64,000 nucleotides of DNA from Actinomycetes bacterium (GTDB lineage Bacteria > Planctomycetota > Phycisphaerae > JAACET01): positions 1-64,000 of the forward strand of contig JAUXAG010000009.1 in NCBI GenBank assembly GCA_030614915.1, given 5' to 3'. The notes under the pieces are model-generated. The model saw only the letters and a list, made by a program, of their open reading frames with translations. It had not been told where the DNA came from and did not search any database. The translations under genes and the position numbers were made by a program. Positions 51,376 through 59,802 of the stretch are shown here, one piece after another (within the stretch, counting starts at the first letter, position 1; every line of letters starts with the position of its first letter).

Positions 51376-52590
51376 TCAACGGCGCGGCTTGTCGGCGTCC
51401 GCTGGAGCGATTGCTTGGCCATGCCGACGCTTTGGAGACACGCTCTTATCTGCGCCGCCTTGCACAAACAGCTCCTTCAGTTTAACTTTAACCTTGATAT
51501 GATTATTATCTCGCACGAGTGTCAGTTCCAACTCAGTCCCAGCAGGGCGAGACCAGAACCGGCTCAACGGAAGCACCCGGGAGTCAGTCCGCCATTTCGT
51601 GACGTCGAGATCACCTATTCTCCGCAGAACATCACCATTGCGGATACCAGCTTCCTGGGCCGGACTGTTCTCTGCCACGTGTGCTACGAGATGATCCCTC
51701 TTCATATTGGCCGGGACAAAGACAGCTCCCAGCCGGTTGTATTGATACCTCGATGTTGGCTTTGGATTCGATCGGGTGTAGATACTTGCATTCTTGCCAT
51801 CGATGATAATATCCAAACGAGTAAGGGAGAACAGGCCGAGTGTGGCTTGGTAGTTCGTGAACATGAGAGTTTTGACCGGCGCTGATTCTCTCACCGGTAC
51901 ATCCGTGAGAGAGAACTTCCCAATGTTCAGACTATCGGCCCAGGCCTCCTCATAGACCCTGAGGCCTATGCCTGGCGTATACTCGGCTTGTACGCTCACG
52001 GGCTGATCTTTATGCTTATCACGCCATTGCTTCCATTGTTGCGGACTCAATTGAACTCCAAAGGGGCTGCCGGTATCGATGAGGATGGTTCCGTCTTTTC
52101 CGGAAGCCAAAGACAATCTGATTTCGAGATAACGGGAATCTTGCTGTATCTTCCATTTTGTCCATGTATCTATATCCTCCGGAAAAGCCGTTAAGGTTGA
52201 GAGTCTTTTCGTGTCAGCAGCGATCCACACGATGTTGTCCCGTACGTCTGCCCACGCTAAGACTCCGTCCACCCCCGGATCGAGATAGTGGGGCAGATCA
52301 AAAACACGAAACCTAGCTTTGGTCATGGAATTGCCCAGTTCAAAACGGCATTCCTCGGCCCTGCCGAGTAGAACCTCGCCGGGGTCAGCTTTCGCATTCG
52401 CTGGCGGCTCCGTCACCTTCAGCCCGAGGCGTTTGACTGTCCGGCGGAACAGAATACTGAACTCAGCGCCCGTATCAAAGCCAAGACGGACGGATTCGCC
52501 GTTGACTTTTGCGTCAATTATGAGCCTGTCGTTGTACGTCGAAGGCGTAGTGCAGCATAAATATAGAGTTAGAATGAGGAGCCGGCCCAT
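51376..52590 (-). CDS. Aspartic protease-like protein with PDZ domain
   Basis: The 404-residue protein begins with a short hydrophobic signal (MGRLLILTLYLCC). Two retropepsin-like motifs appear, VRLGFDTGAEFSIL near residue 38 and TILIDTGSPFGVQL near residue 175, giving a pepsin-type bilobal arrangement. Residues ~295-375 form a PDZ domain (HVAENSPAQEAGIRNGDVLRRIG). The C-terminus is basic. It is probably a periplasmic protease or a non-catalytic binding protein of the clan AA type; similar PDZ-linked proteins are common in planctomycetes and Bacteroidetes. Confidence 0.75.
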   Translation of the reverse strand: MGRLLILTLYLCCTTPSTYNDRLIIDAKVNGESVRLGFDTGAEFSILFRRTVKRLGLKVTEPPANAKADPGEVLLGRAEECRFELGNSMTKARFRVFDLPHYLDPGVDGVLAWADVRDNIVWIAADTKRLSTLTAFPEDIDTWTKWKIQQDSRYLEIRLSLASGKDGTILIDTGSPFGVQLSPQQWKQWRDKHKDQPVSVQAEYTPGIGLRVYEEAWADSLNIGKFSLTDVPVRESAPVKTLMFTNYQATLGLFSLTRLDIIIDGKNASIYTRSNPKPTSRYQYNRLGAVFVPANMKRDHLVAHVAENSPAQEAGIRNGDVLRRIGDLDVTKWRTDSRVLPLSRFWSRPAGTELELTLVRDNNHIKVKVKLKELFVQGGADKSVSPKRRHGQAIAPADADKPRR

Positions 52591-52765
52591 AATTCACAAT
52601 CCCTTCTCATATGGCGAACTAGTTATTCCACACAAAATCTCCGTTTGCCGGCTACGGACCAGCCCGAAATCATATATTTCAGCGCCCGGCTAGTCAAATG
52701 GGATTTGATGAACACGTTGACGTAAACTACCTCTTCAGAGAGCACACGGCATAAGAATCCGCCGA

Positions 52766-53128
52766 TCATGCTTTCCGCTTATCCAGCCCTTTCATTAGGC
52801 CTGAGAGCATTTTAGCGATGACCTCAAGCTGATCTCGAAGCTCGTGAATTGCCATGTCCTCGATAAGACCTTTACGGCGGGCTAGTTCCAATAGCGGGAT
52901 ACATTCCTGCACAGAGCCACGAGCAATGATAAAGAAGTTCCTTCGGTCTGCTTTTGTGAACCTGCCATTGCCTTCGGCCAGATTTGTAGCAATCGAAAGC
53001 GCCGCCCTGTTCAGTTGATTGGCTAGGAAGTAGTAGCCCCGTGGAAACTGTTCGCTCAAAGAAGTGACCTGGTCGATGAAATCAACGGCTTTGCGCTACA
53101 CGCCGAGGTTCTCGAACATGAAGGCCAT
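52766..53128 (-). pseudogene. Four-helix-bundle protein gene with an in-frame stop codon
   Basis: From the ATG at 53128, which has AGAGGG upstream, the frame reads MAFMFENLGV, then TAG (53096-53098), then RKAVDFIDQVTSLSEQFPRG and the rest to 52766. NQLNRAALSIATNLAEGNGR is the signature of the S23/four-helix-bundle family (Avd-like). Members normally read (V/L)W(R/Q)KAxxF where the TAG now stands. So the gene is interrupted by one nonsense mutation, or translation restarts at the ATT/TTG region near 53059. The function of the family is poorly known. Confidence 0.75.
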
Positions 53129-53148
53129 TTTGCCCTCTTTCTTGAACA

Positions 53149-53235
53149 GTCGAACAATAGAGCAGTAGACCACAGGCGAGCGGATCTCTTATCTTTCACC
53201 TGTTCTACTGTCACCTGTTCGCCTGTTCTATTTTT
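53149..53235. repeat. Tandem 87-bp repeat, unit 1
   Basis: The unit from GTCGAACAATAGAGCAGTAG to TTCTATTTTT recurs at 53302-53388 with about 90 percent identity. Within each unit the ends AATAGAGCAG and CTGCTCTATT-type bases are complementary, and short motifs GAACAGG(T/C)GA are iterated on the minus strand, so each can form a long hairpin. It lies directly upstream of the four-helix-bundle gene. Confidence 0.75.
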
Positions 53236-53301
53236 CGAGCCCTTTGGGCGAGGATCCCTTTGGGAAACCAACGAACTCCCGGCAATCAACCCGCTTGATC
53301 A

Positions 53302-53388
53302 GTCGAATAATAGAGCAGTAGACCGCAGGCGAGCGGCTCTCTTGTCTTTCACCTGTTCTACTGTCACCTGCTCGCCTGCTCTATTTTT
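53302..53388. repeat. Tandem 87-bp repeat, unit 2
   Basis: Second copy of the repeat at 53149-53235, located between that unit and tRNA-Pro. The inverted ends AATAGAGCAG and TGCTCTATT are a perfect match in this copy. Confidence 0.75.
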
Positions 53389-53409
53389 TGCCCGGCAGTG
53401 GGCAAAAAA

Positions 53410-53484
53410 TCGGAGCGAGAGGATTTGAACCTCCGACCTCTGCGTCCCGAACGCAGCGCTCTAGCCAAGCTGAGCTACGCTCCG
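53410..53484 (-). tRNA. tRNA-Pro (CGG)
   Basis: The minus strand folds as acceptor CGGAGCG/CGCTCCG, D-arm GCTC/GAGC, anticodon arm CTGCG TTCGGGA CGCAG (anticodon CGG) and T-arm GGAGG TTCAAAT CCTCT (one G-T pair). The discriminator is A; CCA is not encoded. Confidence 0.94.
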
Positions 53485-53811
53485 CTAAGGACCATCCTAG
53501 CAGAATTGCCCCCCTAAACCAACCTTTTTCGCCCAATCTGAGCCCCACAAAATTTATCTTGACCTGCCCCGCCCCTGCCCCTAGACTCTCCGACGAGTAA
53601 TTGATCGCCTTTCGTACGGGGCCGTTCGCCTGGTAGGTGACAGTGGGATAGACGCACGCGGCGTACTAGCTCAAGCCTCAGAAGGTACCTGTCATTCACC
53701 GCGTCTCCTCCGTGGCTTGCCCCAATCTGTTGCGATCTGGCCCCTGCTCTCTGGCACAGCGCCCGACTTGGTGCTATAAAGGGCACTCGTCAGGGCTAAG
53801 CCGGCGACGAT

Positions 53812-53883
53812 TACCCGGTGGTGTAATAGGTAACACAGGAGTTTTTGGTACTCCCGTTCCAGGTTCGAGTCCTGGCCGGGTAG
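53812..53883 (+). tRNA. tRNA-Gln (TTG)
   Basis: Acceptor TACCCGG/CCGGGTA, anticodon arm GGAGT TTTTGGT ACTCC with anticodon TTG, and T-arm CCAGG TTCGAGT CCTGG. The discriminator is G, as expected for glutamine; CCA is not encoded. It lies 86 bases upstream of glmU. Confidence 0.94.
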
Positions 53884-53969
53884 ATTTTCTTAATCGTTGT
53901 CTTTGCCCCTTAGTCGCCAATAACTTGCTCGAGTGTTCGATAACCCGATCTGACGGTTCCATCAAGCCT

Positions 53970-55238
53970 ATGACTCAAACCAAAGCCATAATCTTAGCCG
54001 CCGGCAAAAGCACCCGCATGATTACAGACACCCCCAAGGTCCTCCACGAGGTCTGTGGTCGACCCATGTTGGCTTACGTTATCGACGCCTGCAGACGGGC
54101 TGGCGTTGATGACCTCTTGGTCATCGTAGGCTATCGCAAGGAGGAGGTCTTAGCTGCCTTCCAGGGCGACTCCGCAATTACCTGGATAACCCAGGACCAG
54201 GCCCGCCACGGCACCGGACACGCCGTCATGTCCTGCCGCGATGCCCTGCAGGGCTACACTGGTAATTGTCTGGTCCTTTGCGGCGACGGTCCTCTCATTC
54301 GCTCGGAGGTCATCCACCAACTGCTCGCCAAGCACGCTCAGGAGCGGGCCGCCACCACCTTGGCCACCGCTACTTTGGAAGACCCCACCGGCATGGGACG
54401 CATCATCAGGGACGAGTATGGCAACTTCCAGGGCATCGTCGAGCAGAACGACTGCACCCCCGAGCAATTGCGCATCACCGAGATCAATCCCAGCTATTAT
54501 TGTTTCGACACGCCCCGGCTCTTCGAGGCCTTGGACCAGGTTCGGCCCGACAATAAGAAGCACGAGTATTACCTCACCGACACCCTTAGCCTGATGTTGC
54601 GGGCCGGACACAAGGTCGTCGCCATCACTGCCGTAAAGCCCGGGGACGTCTTCAGCATCAATTCCCGCCACGATCTCGCCGCCGTCGGCAATGTCATGAA
54701 GCACCGCATCCTCGACCGCCTCATGGACAGCGGCGTTACCGTCGTCGATCCCGACAACACTTACATCGATGCCCGGGCTGCGATTGGCCAGGATACTGTC
54801 ATCCATCCTTTCACCTACATCAGCGGCAGGGTCACCATCGGCAAAAACTGCGCCATCGGGCCTTTCGCTTACCTGCGTGACGGTACCGTCCTCGAAGACG
54901 ACGTTGTCCTTGGCGTCTTTACCGAGGTCAAAAAATCCACCTTTGGCTCCGGCTCCCGCGTCCGTCACCTCTCTTATATCGGCGACGCCAAAGTCGGCTC
55001 CCGCGTCAACATCGGGGCCGGAACCATTACTGCCAATTACGACGGCCAAAAGGTCAGCCCAACCGTTATAGACGACGATACCTACGTGGCCAGCGGATCC
55101 ATCCTCGTTGCCCCCATCCACGTACCCGGCCATTCGAAGATTCCTCCGGGCTCTATTGTTAACTCCCAGAATAACAGACCCTCAGCCGGGCCCGACGGAA
55201 CCCCAGACCATTCCAAAATCCAGCGGAAAGACACCTAA
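53970..55238 (+). CDS. glmU: GlmU, N-acetylglucosamine-1-phosphate uridyltransferase / acetyltransferase
   Basis: A 422-residue GlmU making UDP-GlcNAc for peptidoglycan and LPS. The N-terminal pyrophosphorylase has IILAAGKSTRMITDTPKVLH and GDGPLIRSE. The C-terminal left-handed beta-helix acetyltransferase has hexapeptide repeats and the active-site histidine in VRHLSYIGDAKVG and NIGAGTITANYDG. It is about 35 residues shorter than the E. coli enzyme at the C-terminus. The ATG at 53970 is chosen because the frame upstream runs through tRNA-Gln. prs starts one base after its stop. Confidence 0.92.
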   Translation: MTQTKAIILAAGKSTRMITDTPKVLHEVCGRPMLAYVIDACRRAGVDDLLVIVGYRKEEVLAAFQGDSAITWITQDQARHGTGHAVMSCRDALQGYTGNCLVLCGDGPLIRSEVIHQLLAKHAQERAATTLATATLEDPTGMGRIIRDEYGNFQGIVEQNDCTPEQLRITEINPSYYCFDTPRLFEALDQVRPDNKKHEYYLTDTLSLMLRAGHKVVAITAVKPGDVFSINSRHDLAAVGNVMKHRILDRLMDSGVTVVDPDNTYIDARAAIGQDTVIHPFTYISGRVTIGKNCAIGPFAYLRDGTVLEDDVVLGVFTEVKKSTFGSGSRVRHLSYIGDAKVGSRVNIGAGTITANYDGQKVSPTVIDDDTYVASGSILVAPIHVPGHSKIPPGSIVNSQNNRPSAGPDGTPDHSKIQRKDT

Positions 55239-55239
55239 C

Positions 55240-56223
55240 ATGCAAACACATGAACAAAGGACTGTCAGTGATAACGACCTGAAGGTTTTTTCCGGCCGGG
55301 CAAACCCCTCCTTGGCTCAACATATCTGCAAACACCTCGGCATAACCTTGGCCCAGACCCGCATAGAGGACTTCCCCGACTCTGAGACCTTCTTCAAGGT
55401 CGACGAGGACATCCGTGGAAGGGACGTTTTCATCGTTCAGCCCACCTGCCAGCCCGTCAATAAGCACATGATGGAACTGCTCATTATGCTCGACTGTGCC
55501 CGCCGGGCCTCCGCCAGACGCGTCACCGCCGTCATACCTTATTTCGGCTACGCCCGCCAGGACCGCAAACATGAAGGACGAACACCCATCAGTGCCAAGC
55601 TTATGGCCAACCTTATCACCACCGCCGGGGCTGACCGTGTCCTGACCATGGACCTCCACGCCGCCCAGATACAGGGCTTCTTCGACATTCCCCTGGACCA
55701 TTTGCAGGCTCAGCCCGTCTTTGTCCGTTATTTCCTCCAACAGAACCTGCAATCTTTGACCCTCGTCTCCCCCGACGTCGGCAATGTCAAAGTGGACGGC
55801 GGATTTGCCCGTCAACTTGGTTCGGACCTGGCTATTATAGATAAACGCCGAATCTCCGATTCGGAGGTCGAAGCCTGCAACATCATTGGCGACGTCGCCG
55901 GCCGAACCATTCTCATGTTTGACGATATGATCACCACCGCCGCAACCATTTGTGCTGCTGCTGATATCCTAAAGCAACAAGACGCCGGAAAAATCTACGT
56001 CGGGGCCACTCACGCCGTTCTTTGCGGACCGGCCGTGGAAAGGCTCCGAGCCGCCCCCATTGAAAACATAGTCGTCACCGACACCGTACCCATCGACCCC
56101 CAGAAATCAAAGCAGCTTGCAAACTTGAAAATCCTCAGTGTCGCCGGATTACTTGCCGAGGCCATCCGCCGAATACATTTTGACCTCTCCGTCAGCAGCC
56201 TGGTGGAAAGTGGTACCGCTTGA
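55240..56223 (+). CDS. prs: Ribose-phosphate pyrophosphokinase
   Basis: A 327-residue PRPP synthetase supplying PRPP for nucleotides, histidine and NAD. It has DNDLKVFSGRANPSLAQHI at the start, IPYFGYARQDRKHEGRTPIS, the metal/PRPP stretch TMDLHAAQIQGFFDIPLDHL and the PRPP loop MFDDMITTAATI. The start ATG is one base after the glmU stop, with GGAAAG upstream, so the two are translationally linked. Confidence 0.94.
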   Translation: MQTHEQRTVSDNDLKVFSGRANPSLAQHICKHLGITLAQTRIEDFPDSETFFKVDEDIRGRDVFIVQPTCQPVNKHMMELLIMLDCARRASARRVTAVIPYFGYARQDRKHEGRTPISAKLMANLITTAGADRVLTMDLHAAQIQGFFDIPLDHLQAQPVFVRYFLQQNLQSLTLVSPDVGNVKVDGGFARQLGSDLAIIDKRRISDSEVEACNIIGDVAGRTILMFDDMITTAATICAAADILKQQDAGKIYVGATHAVLCGPAVERLRAAPIENIVVTDTVPIDPQKSKQLANLKILSVAGLLAEAIRRIHFDLSVSSLVESGTA

Positions 56224-56267
56224 GAGTCTCTGTCCCGGCGAATGATTTCTAAAACATAGGAATTGTC

Positions 56268-56921
56268 ATGCCATCTACTAAATTGAAAGTAACCTCCCGG
56301 AAGCAAACCGGCACCGCCGCTTGCCGCCACCTCAGGGACCGCCACCTCATCCCCGCCGTCATCTACGGACATGGTGAGCAGGCCCTGCCCGTCTGCCTAC
56401 CCCAACACGACGTGGAGCTCTTATTGGCCCACGGCGCTCGCCTGCTCGATATTACTCTCGATAAAAAGCCCCACAAAGTCCTCATAAAGGACGTCCAGCA
56501 CGACCATCTGGGTATGAATATCGTTCATCTGGACTTGGTCAGGGTCTCCCTCGACGAGAAAATCCGTCTCACTATTCCCATTGAGCTCCGTGGTGCCGTC
56601 GATGCCTCCAGTCACGGCGGAGGTGTCGTCGAGCAGCATCTTTCTGAGCTCGAAATCGAGTGCTTGGCCAGCAACATTCCCGATAGCATTCAGCTCCCGG
56701 TCGGCAAGCTCGAACTTGGCGAGAGTATCCGCGTCAAGGACCTCCCCGTCGAGCAGGGCCTCACTGTACTCTCCGACCCCGAAGTCCTGGTGGTCAGCGT
56801 CAAGATTGTAGCCGCTGAGATCGCCGTCGAAGAGGCCCTCCCCGAAGCCGAGCCCCAGGCCGAAGAGCCCGAAGTCATCGGTCAGGCCGAACAGGAACAG
56901 TCCGAAAAGAAGGAGCAATAG
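56268..56921 (+). CDS. rplY: Ribosomal protein bL25 (CTC form)
   Basis: A 217-residue bL25/CTC protein, a 5S rRNA-binding protein of the large subunit. The N-terminal domain has KQTGTAACRHLRDRHLIPAVIYG and KVLIKDVQHDHLGMNIVHLDL; the C-terminal TL5 domain follows. The tail is very acidic and glutamate/glutamine-rich (last ~30 residues). pth follows nine bases later. Confidence 0.92.
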   Translation: MPSTKLKVTSRKQTGTAACRHLRDRHLIPAVIYGHGEQALPVCLPQHDVELLLAHGARLLDITLDKKPHKVLIKDVQHDHLGMNIVHLDLVRVSLDEKIRLTIPIELRGAVDASSHGGGVVEQHLSELEIECLASNIPDSIQLPVGKLELGESIRVKDLPVEQGLTVLSDPEVLVVSVKIVAAEIAVEEALPEAEPQAEEPEVIGQAEQEQSEKKEQ

Positions 56922-56930
56922 CCCAATAAT

Positions 56931-57500
56931 ATGAAGTTGGTCGTCGGGTTGGGAAATCCCGGACCCAGATATGCTCAAACTAGGCACAACGTCGGATTCA
57001 TGGTCGTTGATCAGATCCTTCGCCTTTGCTCCGGTCCCAAGCAGCAGGAGAAATTTGCAGGGCTCTTCAACCGCGTCTTTATCGATGAGCAGCCGCTGGG
57101 ACTGCTCAAGCCCACCACCTTCATGAATCTCAGCGGCGTTGCCGTCGAGCAGGCCATCAGTTTTTACAAGTTGCCTTTGGAGAGCTTATTGGTGATTACC
57201 GACGACATGGCCCTGGCACCGGGAAAGCTCAGACTCCGCCGGGCCGGCTCGGATGGCGGCCACAATGGCTTGGCCAGTATCAGCCAGTATTTGGCCTCGG
57301 AGAACTTCCCCCGCCTGCGAATCGGAATCGGACCCTCTGACCTGCCCGACCCTGCCGATTACGTCCTGGCTGAGTTTTCTGATCAGCAGTGGCCAAGCAT
57401 CGCCGCCGCACTTAACAAAGCTGTCCAAACTGTCAGTTGCTGGGCTCGTGATGGAATAGACGTAGCAATGAACAACTTTAATGCTCCCGAGGAATTGTAG
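56931..57500 (+). CDS. pth: Peptidyl-tRNA hydrolase
   Basis: A 189-residue enzyme that releases peptides from stalled peptidyl-tRNA. It has the signature LVVGLGNPGPRYAQTRHNVG with the catalytic histidine, LLKPTTFMNLSG with its asparagine, and ITDDMALAPGKLRLRRAGSD. The bL25-Pth pair is a common bacterial arrangement. Confidence 0.94.
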   Translation: MKLVVGLGNPGPRYAQTRHNVGFMVVDQILRLCSGPKQQEKFAGLFNRVFIDEQPLGLLKPTTFMNLSGVAVEQAISFYKLPLESLLVITDDMALAPGKLRLRRAGSDGGHNGLASISQYLASENFPRLRIGIGPSDLPDPADYVLAEFSDQQWPSIAAALNKAVQTVSCWARDGIDVAMNNFNAPEEL

Positions 57501-57629
57501 AATGCAAGAACCAAGATTACAGTTGGGGCTGGAAACTCCTAGCAAACCGGAACCGGGGCTTGCCTACAGCCTCCGGTCTCCAGCCTATAGCCTGTTTGAA
57601 TTTTGATTTGATCAGATAAGGAGACACAA

Positions 57630-58235
57630 TTGGCACTGCAAAATTCGAGATTATATGAAGCAATGTTCTTGGTGGAAACCAATATAGCCTCCGATTCCGA
57701 AGCCACCAAGGGTATGATCCAGACCATTATGGATCGCGCCCACGCCGAGTTGCTCGTCTGTCGCTTGTGGGATGAAAGGCGGCTGGCCTATGATATCGAC
57801 AAGCACAAGCGGGCTGCCTATGTCCTCTGTTACTTCCGGGCCAACGGCACTGCCGTCAGTAGTATGGAACGCGACGTACAACTCTCTGAGCATCTCCTCC
57901 GGGTCTTGGTACTTCGCGCCGACCATATCAGCCCCGAGGAGCTCGAGCGAATCAAAGGCTTGTCCGAGTCCGATCGCCACACTCCTCCGCCCGCCGGACC
58001 GGCTGCCGGACCGCCCATCCAGCAGCAGCCCACCGAGGATGCCCCTACAGAGGATACGCCCACTGAAGATGCCCCGACCGAGGATACGCCCACTGAAGAT
58101 GCCCCTACAGAGGATACGCCCACTGAAGATGCCCCGACCGAGGATATCCCCGCCGACGATGCCCCGACTGTCGATGCCTCCACCGAGGACGCATCAGTGC
58201 CTCAGTCGGAAAAAGACCCTACCGAGCCTACGTAA
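57630..58235 (+). CDS. rpsF: Ribosomal protein bS6 with acidic repeat tail
   Basis: The first ~105 residues are bS6 (RLYEAMFLVETNIASDSEAT, RLWDERRLAYDIDKHKRAAYV), a small-subunit protein that pairs with bS18. A Pro-rich linker leads to about nine tandem PTED(A/T/I) pentapeptides at residues ~134-180 and an acidic end. The start is TTG with an AAGGAG site. The tail is encoded by a ~30-base DNA repeat. It opens the ribosomal/replication run. Confidence 0.92.
   Translation: MALQNSRLYEAMFLVETNIASDSEATKGMIQTIMDRAHAELLVCRLWDERRLAYDIDKHKRAAYVLCYFRANGTAVSSMERDVQLSEHLLRVLVLRADHISPEELERIKGLSESDRHTPPPAGPAAGPPIQQQPTEDAPTEDTPTEDAPTEDTPTEDAPTEDTPTEDAPTEDIPADDAPTVDASTEDASVPQSEKDPTEPT
58036..58146 (+). repeat. 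In-frame ~30-bp tandem repeat in rpsF
   Basis: Alternating units like GATGCCCCTACAGAGGATAC and CCGACCGAGGATACGCCCAC, each encoding APTED and TPTED. Units are nearly identical (silent changes only in places), indicating recent expansion. Confidence 0.85.
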
Positions 58236-58316
58236 TAAAATGACTGGCACTCGACGAGCCACAGTTAACTGCCTCGCTTAGGAAACAATACTTTGACGAA
58301 ATAATCGGAGACCGCC

Positions 58317-58775
58317 ATGGCCAATTTGAACAAAATCATGATGATAGGTAATCTCACCGGAGACCCGCAGCTTTCCTATTTGCCGTCCCAGACCCCCGTA
58401 GTCGAGTTCGGACTGGCCACCAATCGAAAGTGGACCGACAAGACCACCGGCGAGCAGAAAGAAGAAGTTTGCTTCGTGGATTGCCGATGCTACGGACGCT
58501 CGGCCGAAACCCTCAATAAATACATGCGCAAAGGAAACCAGATCTTCATCGAAGGACGCCTCCAATTCAACACCTGGACCTCGCAGGAAGGACAACGCCG
58601 TTCAAAGCACCGCGTCTTTGTGCAGTCTTTTCAGTTCCTGGGCTCGCCCGACCGCTCTGCCCGAGGCCCCGCCGAACAGGAGGCCGCGCCTCCAGACAAG
58701 TCAGCCGCCTCGGAACAGTCCGAGCCCCAGCAGCCTTCCGCCGACGGACCTAAGGAGGATGACATCCCCTTCTAG
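58317..58775 (+). CDS. ssb: Single-stranded DNA-binding protein
   Basis: A 152-residue SSB with an OB-fold domain (LNKIMMIGNLTGDPQLSYLP, WTDKTTGEQKEEVCFVDCR) and an unstructured Pro/Ala/Gln/Glu tail ending in DDIPF, the protein-interaction tip. Lies between rpsF and rpsR, the usual order. Confidence 0.95.
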   Translation: MANLNKIMMIGNLTGDPQLSYLPSQTPVVEFGLATNRKWTDKTTGEQKEEVCFVDCRCYGRSAETLNKYMRKGNQIFIEGRLQFNTWTSQEGQRRSKHRVFVQSFQFLGSPDRSARGPAEQEAAPPDKSAASEQSEPQQPSADGPKEDDIPF

Positions 58776-58896
58776 TTGGGCCCCTCCACTTGGCTATTGG
58801 CCCAGTGGACCATTGGATTATCGAGACCATGGAAGGACGCTGTGAACGTACTCCAATAGTATTTTGATCGCCAAGAGCAGATGATGAGGTTTTACA

Positions 58897-59154
58897 ATGG
58901 CTTTTCAGAGAAGAAAAAGATTCGCCCAGCGAAAACGCAGACCAGGCTTCAAAGACAGCAATCGCTGCCGCTTTTGTCGTGACAAGGTCCAGAGGATCGA
59001 CTACAAGGACCTTCCCGTCCTGACCAAGTTGGTTACCACGCGCGGCAAACTATTCAGTCGCAAACGTTCCGGAAATTGCAGAAAGCACCAGCGACAGGCT
59101 ATAATTGCCCTCAAACGCTCACGCTTTCTGGCTCTTATGGCCTTTGCTCAATAG
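58897..59154 (+). CDS. rpsR: Ribosomal protein bS18
   Basis: An 85-residue bS18. It has a basic N-terminus, CRFCRDKVQRIDYKD, and the conserved TTRGKLFSRKRSGNCRKHQR. The cysteine pairs CRFC and CRKH suggest the zinc-binding variant of S18. Confidence 0.94.
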   Translation: MAFQRRKRFAQRKRRPGFKDSNRCRFCRDKVQRIDYKDLPVLTKLVTTRGKLFSRKRSGNCRKHQRQAIIALKRSRFLALMAFAQ

Positions 59155-59209
59155 CGCTTGCCACTACGATCACAACGCCTGAATTTGCCGACAACGATGG
59201 AGAACAAAA

Positions 59210-59743
59210 ATGAAGCTCTTGCTTCAACGCAACATCGAAAAGCTCGGAAAGGCCGGGGACCTCGTCGAGGTCAGTTCCGGCTACGCCCGAAACTATTTAT
59301 TACCTCACGGTTTGGCCCTGGTGCCCTCCGAAGCCAACCTCAAACGGGTCGAGGAATTGCGGGCCGTCGCCAGGAAGCAGGAGTTTCGCCTCTTGCAGGA
59401 GTTCCAGGCCCGGGCTCAGACCCTCGACGGCTTGGAGCTAAGCATAAAGGCCAGGGCCAATGAGCTCGGGCATCTCTTCGGCAGTGTCGGACCCGCCGAT
59501 GTAGCCGTGGCCCTGCACGAAATGGGCTTTGATGTCCCCGACCAGAACATCAGCCTCGAACCGCACATCAAAGAGATTGGCCAGTATGACCTTCAGATTG
59601 AATTTGCTGATGAAGCTGTTGCCCGAATTAAGCTCACCGTTCTACCGGAAACGCCCTTGCCTGACGCACCCCAGGATTTGGAGCAAGACGAGCAGCAGGC
59701 TGATTCACCAGCTCAACCGCAGAGCCTTGAGCCCAGCGACTAG
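59210..59743 (+). CDS. rplI: Ribosomal protein bL9
   Basis: A 177-residue bL9 that spans the large subunit near L1. The N-terminal domain has QRNIEKLGKAGDLVEVSSGY and ARNYLLPHGLA; a long helix and the C-terminal RNA-binding domain follow. It carries an extra acidic/glutamine-rich tail of ~25 residues. The ATG at 59210 matches the family start. Confidence 0.94.
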   Translation: MKLLLQRNIEKLGKAGDLVEVSSGYARNYLLPHGLALVPSEANLKRVEELRAVARKQEFRLLQEFQARAQTLDGLELSIKARANELGHLFGSVGPADVAVALHEMGFDVPDQNISLEPHIKEIGQYDLQIEFADEAVARIKLTVLPETPLPDAPQDLEQDEQQADSPAQPQSLEPSD

Positions 59744-59802
59744 CTGGCCTGTTCTGACCGGGACTTGCGAGAAACTCCCCGGCCGCACGAAAGGACGCTC
59801 GC

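Noticed and set aside
53388-53600. Small plus-strand frame starting GARGFEPPTSASRT
   Set aside because: It is the antisense translation of tRNA-Pro, a well-known false protein.
54150-55133. 327-codon frame antisense to glmU
   Set aside because: Its composition is Gly/Asp/Val-rich mirror coding of glmU, with no recognisable domain and no ribosome site.
58036-58146. Tandem repeats considered as a CRISPR array
   Set aside because: The units are contiguous, in frame, without spacers, and encode a peptide repeat in bS6.
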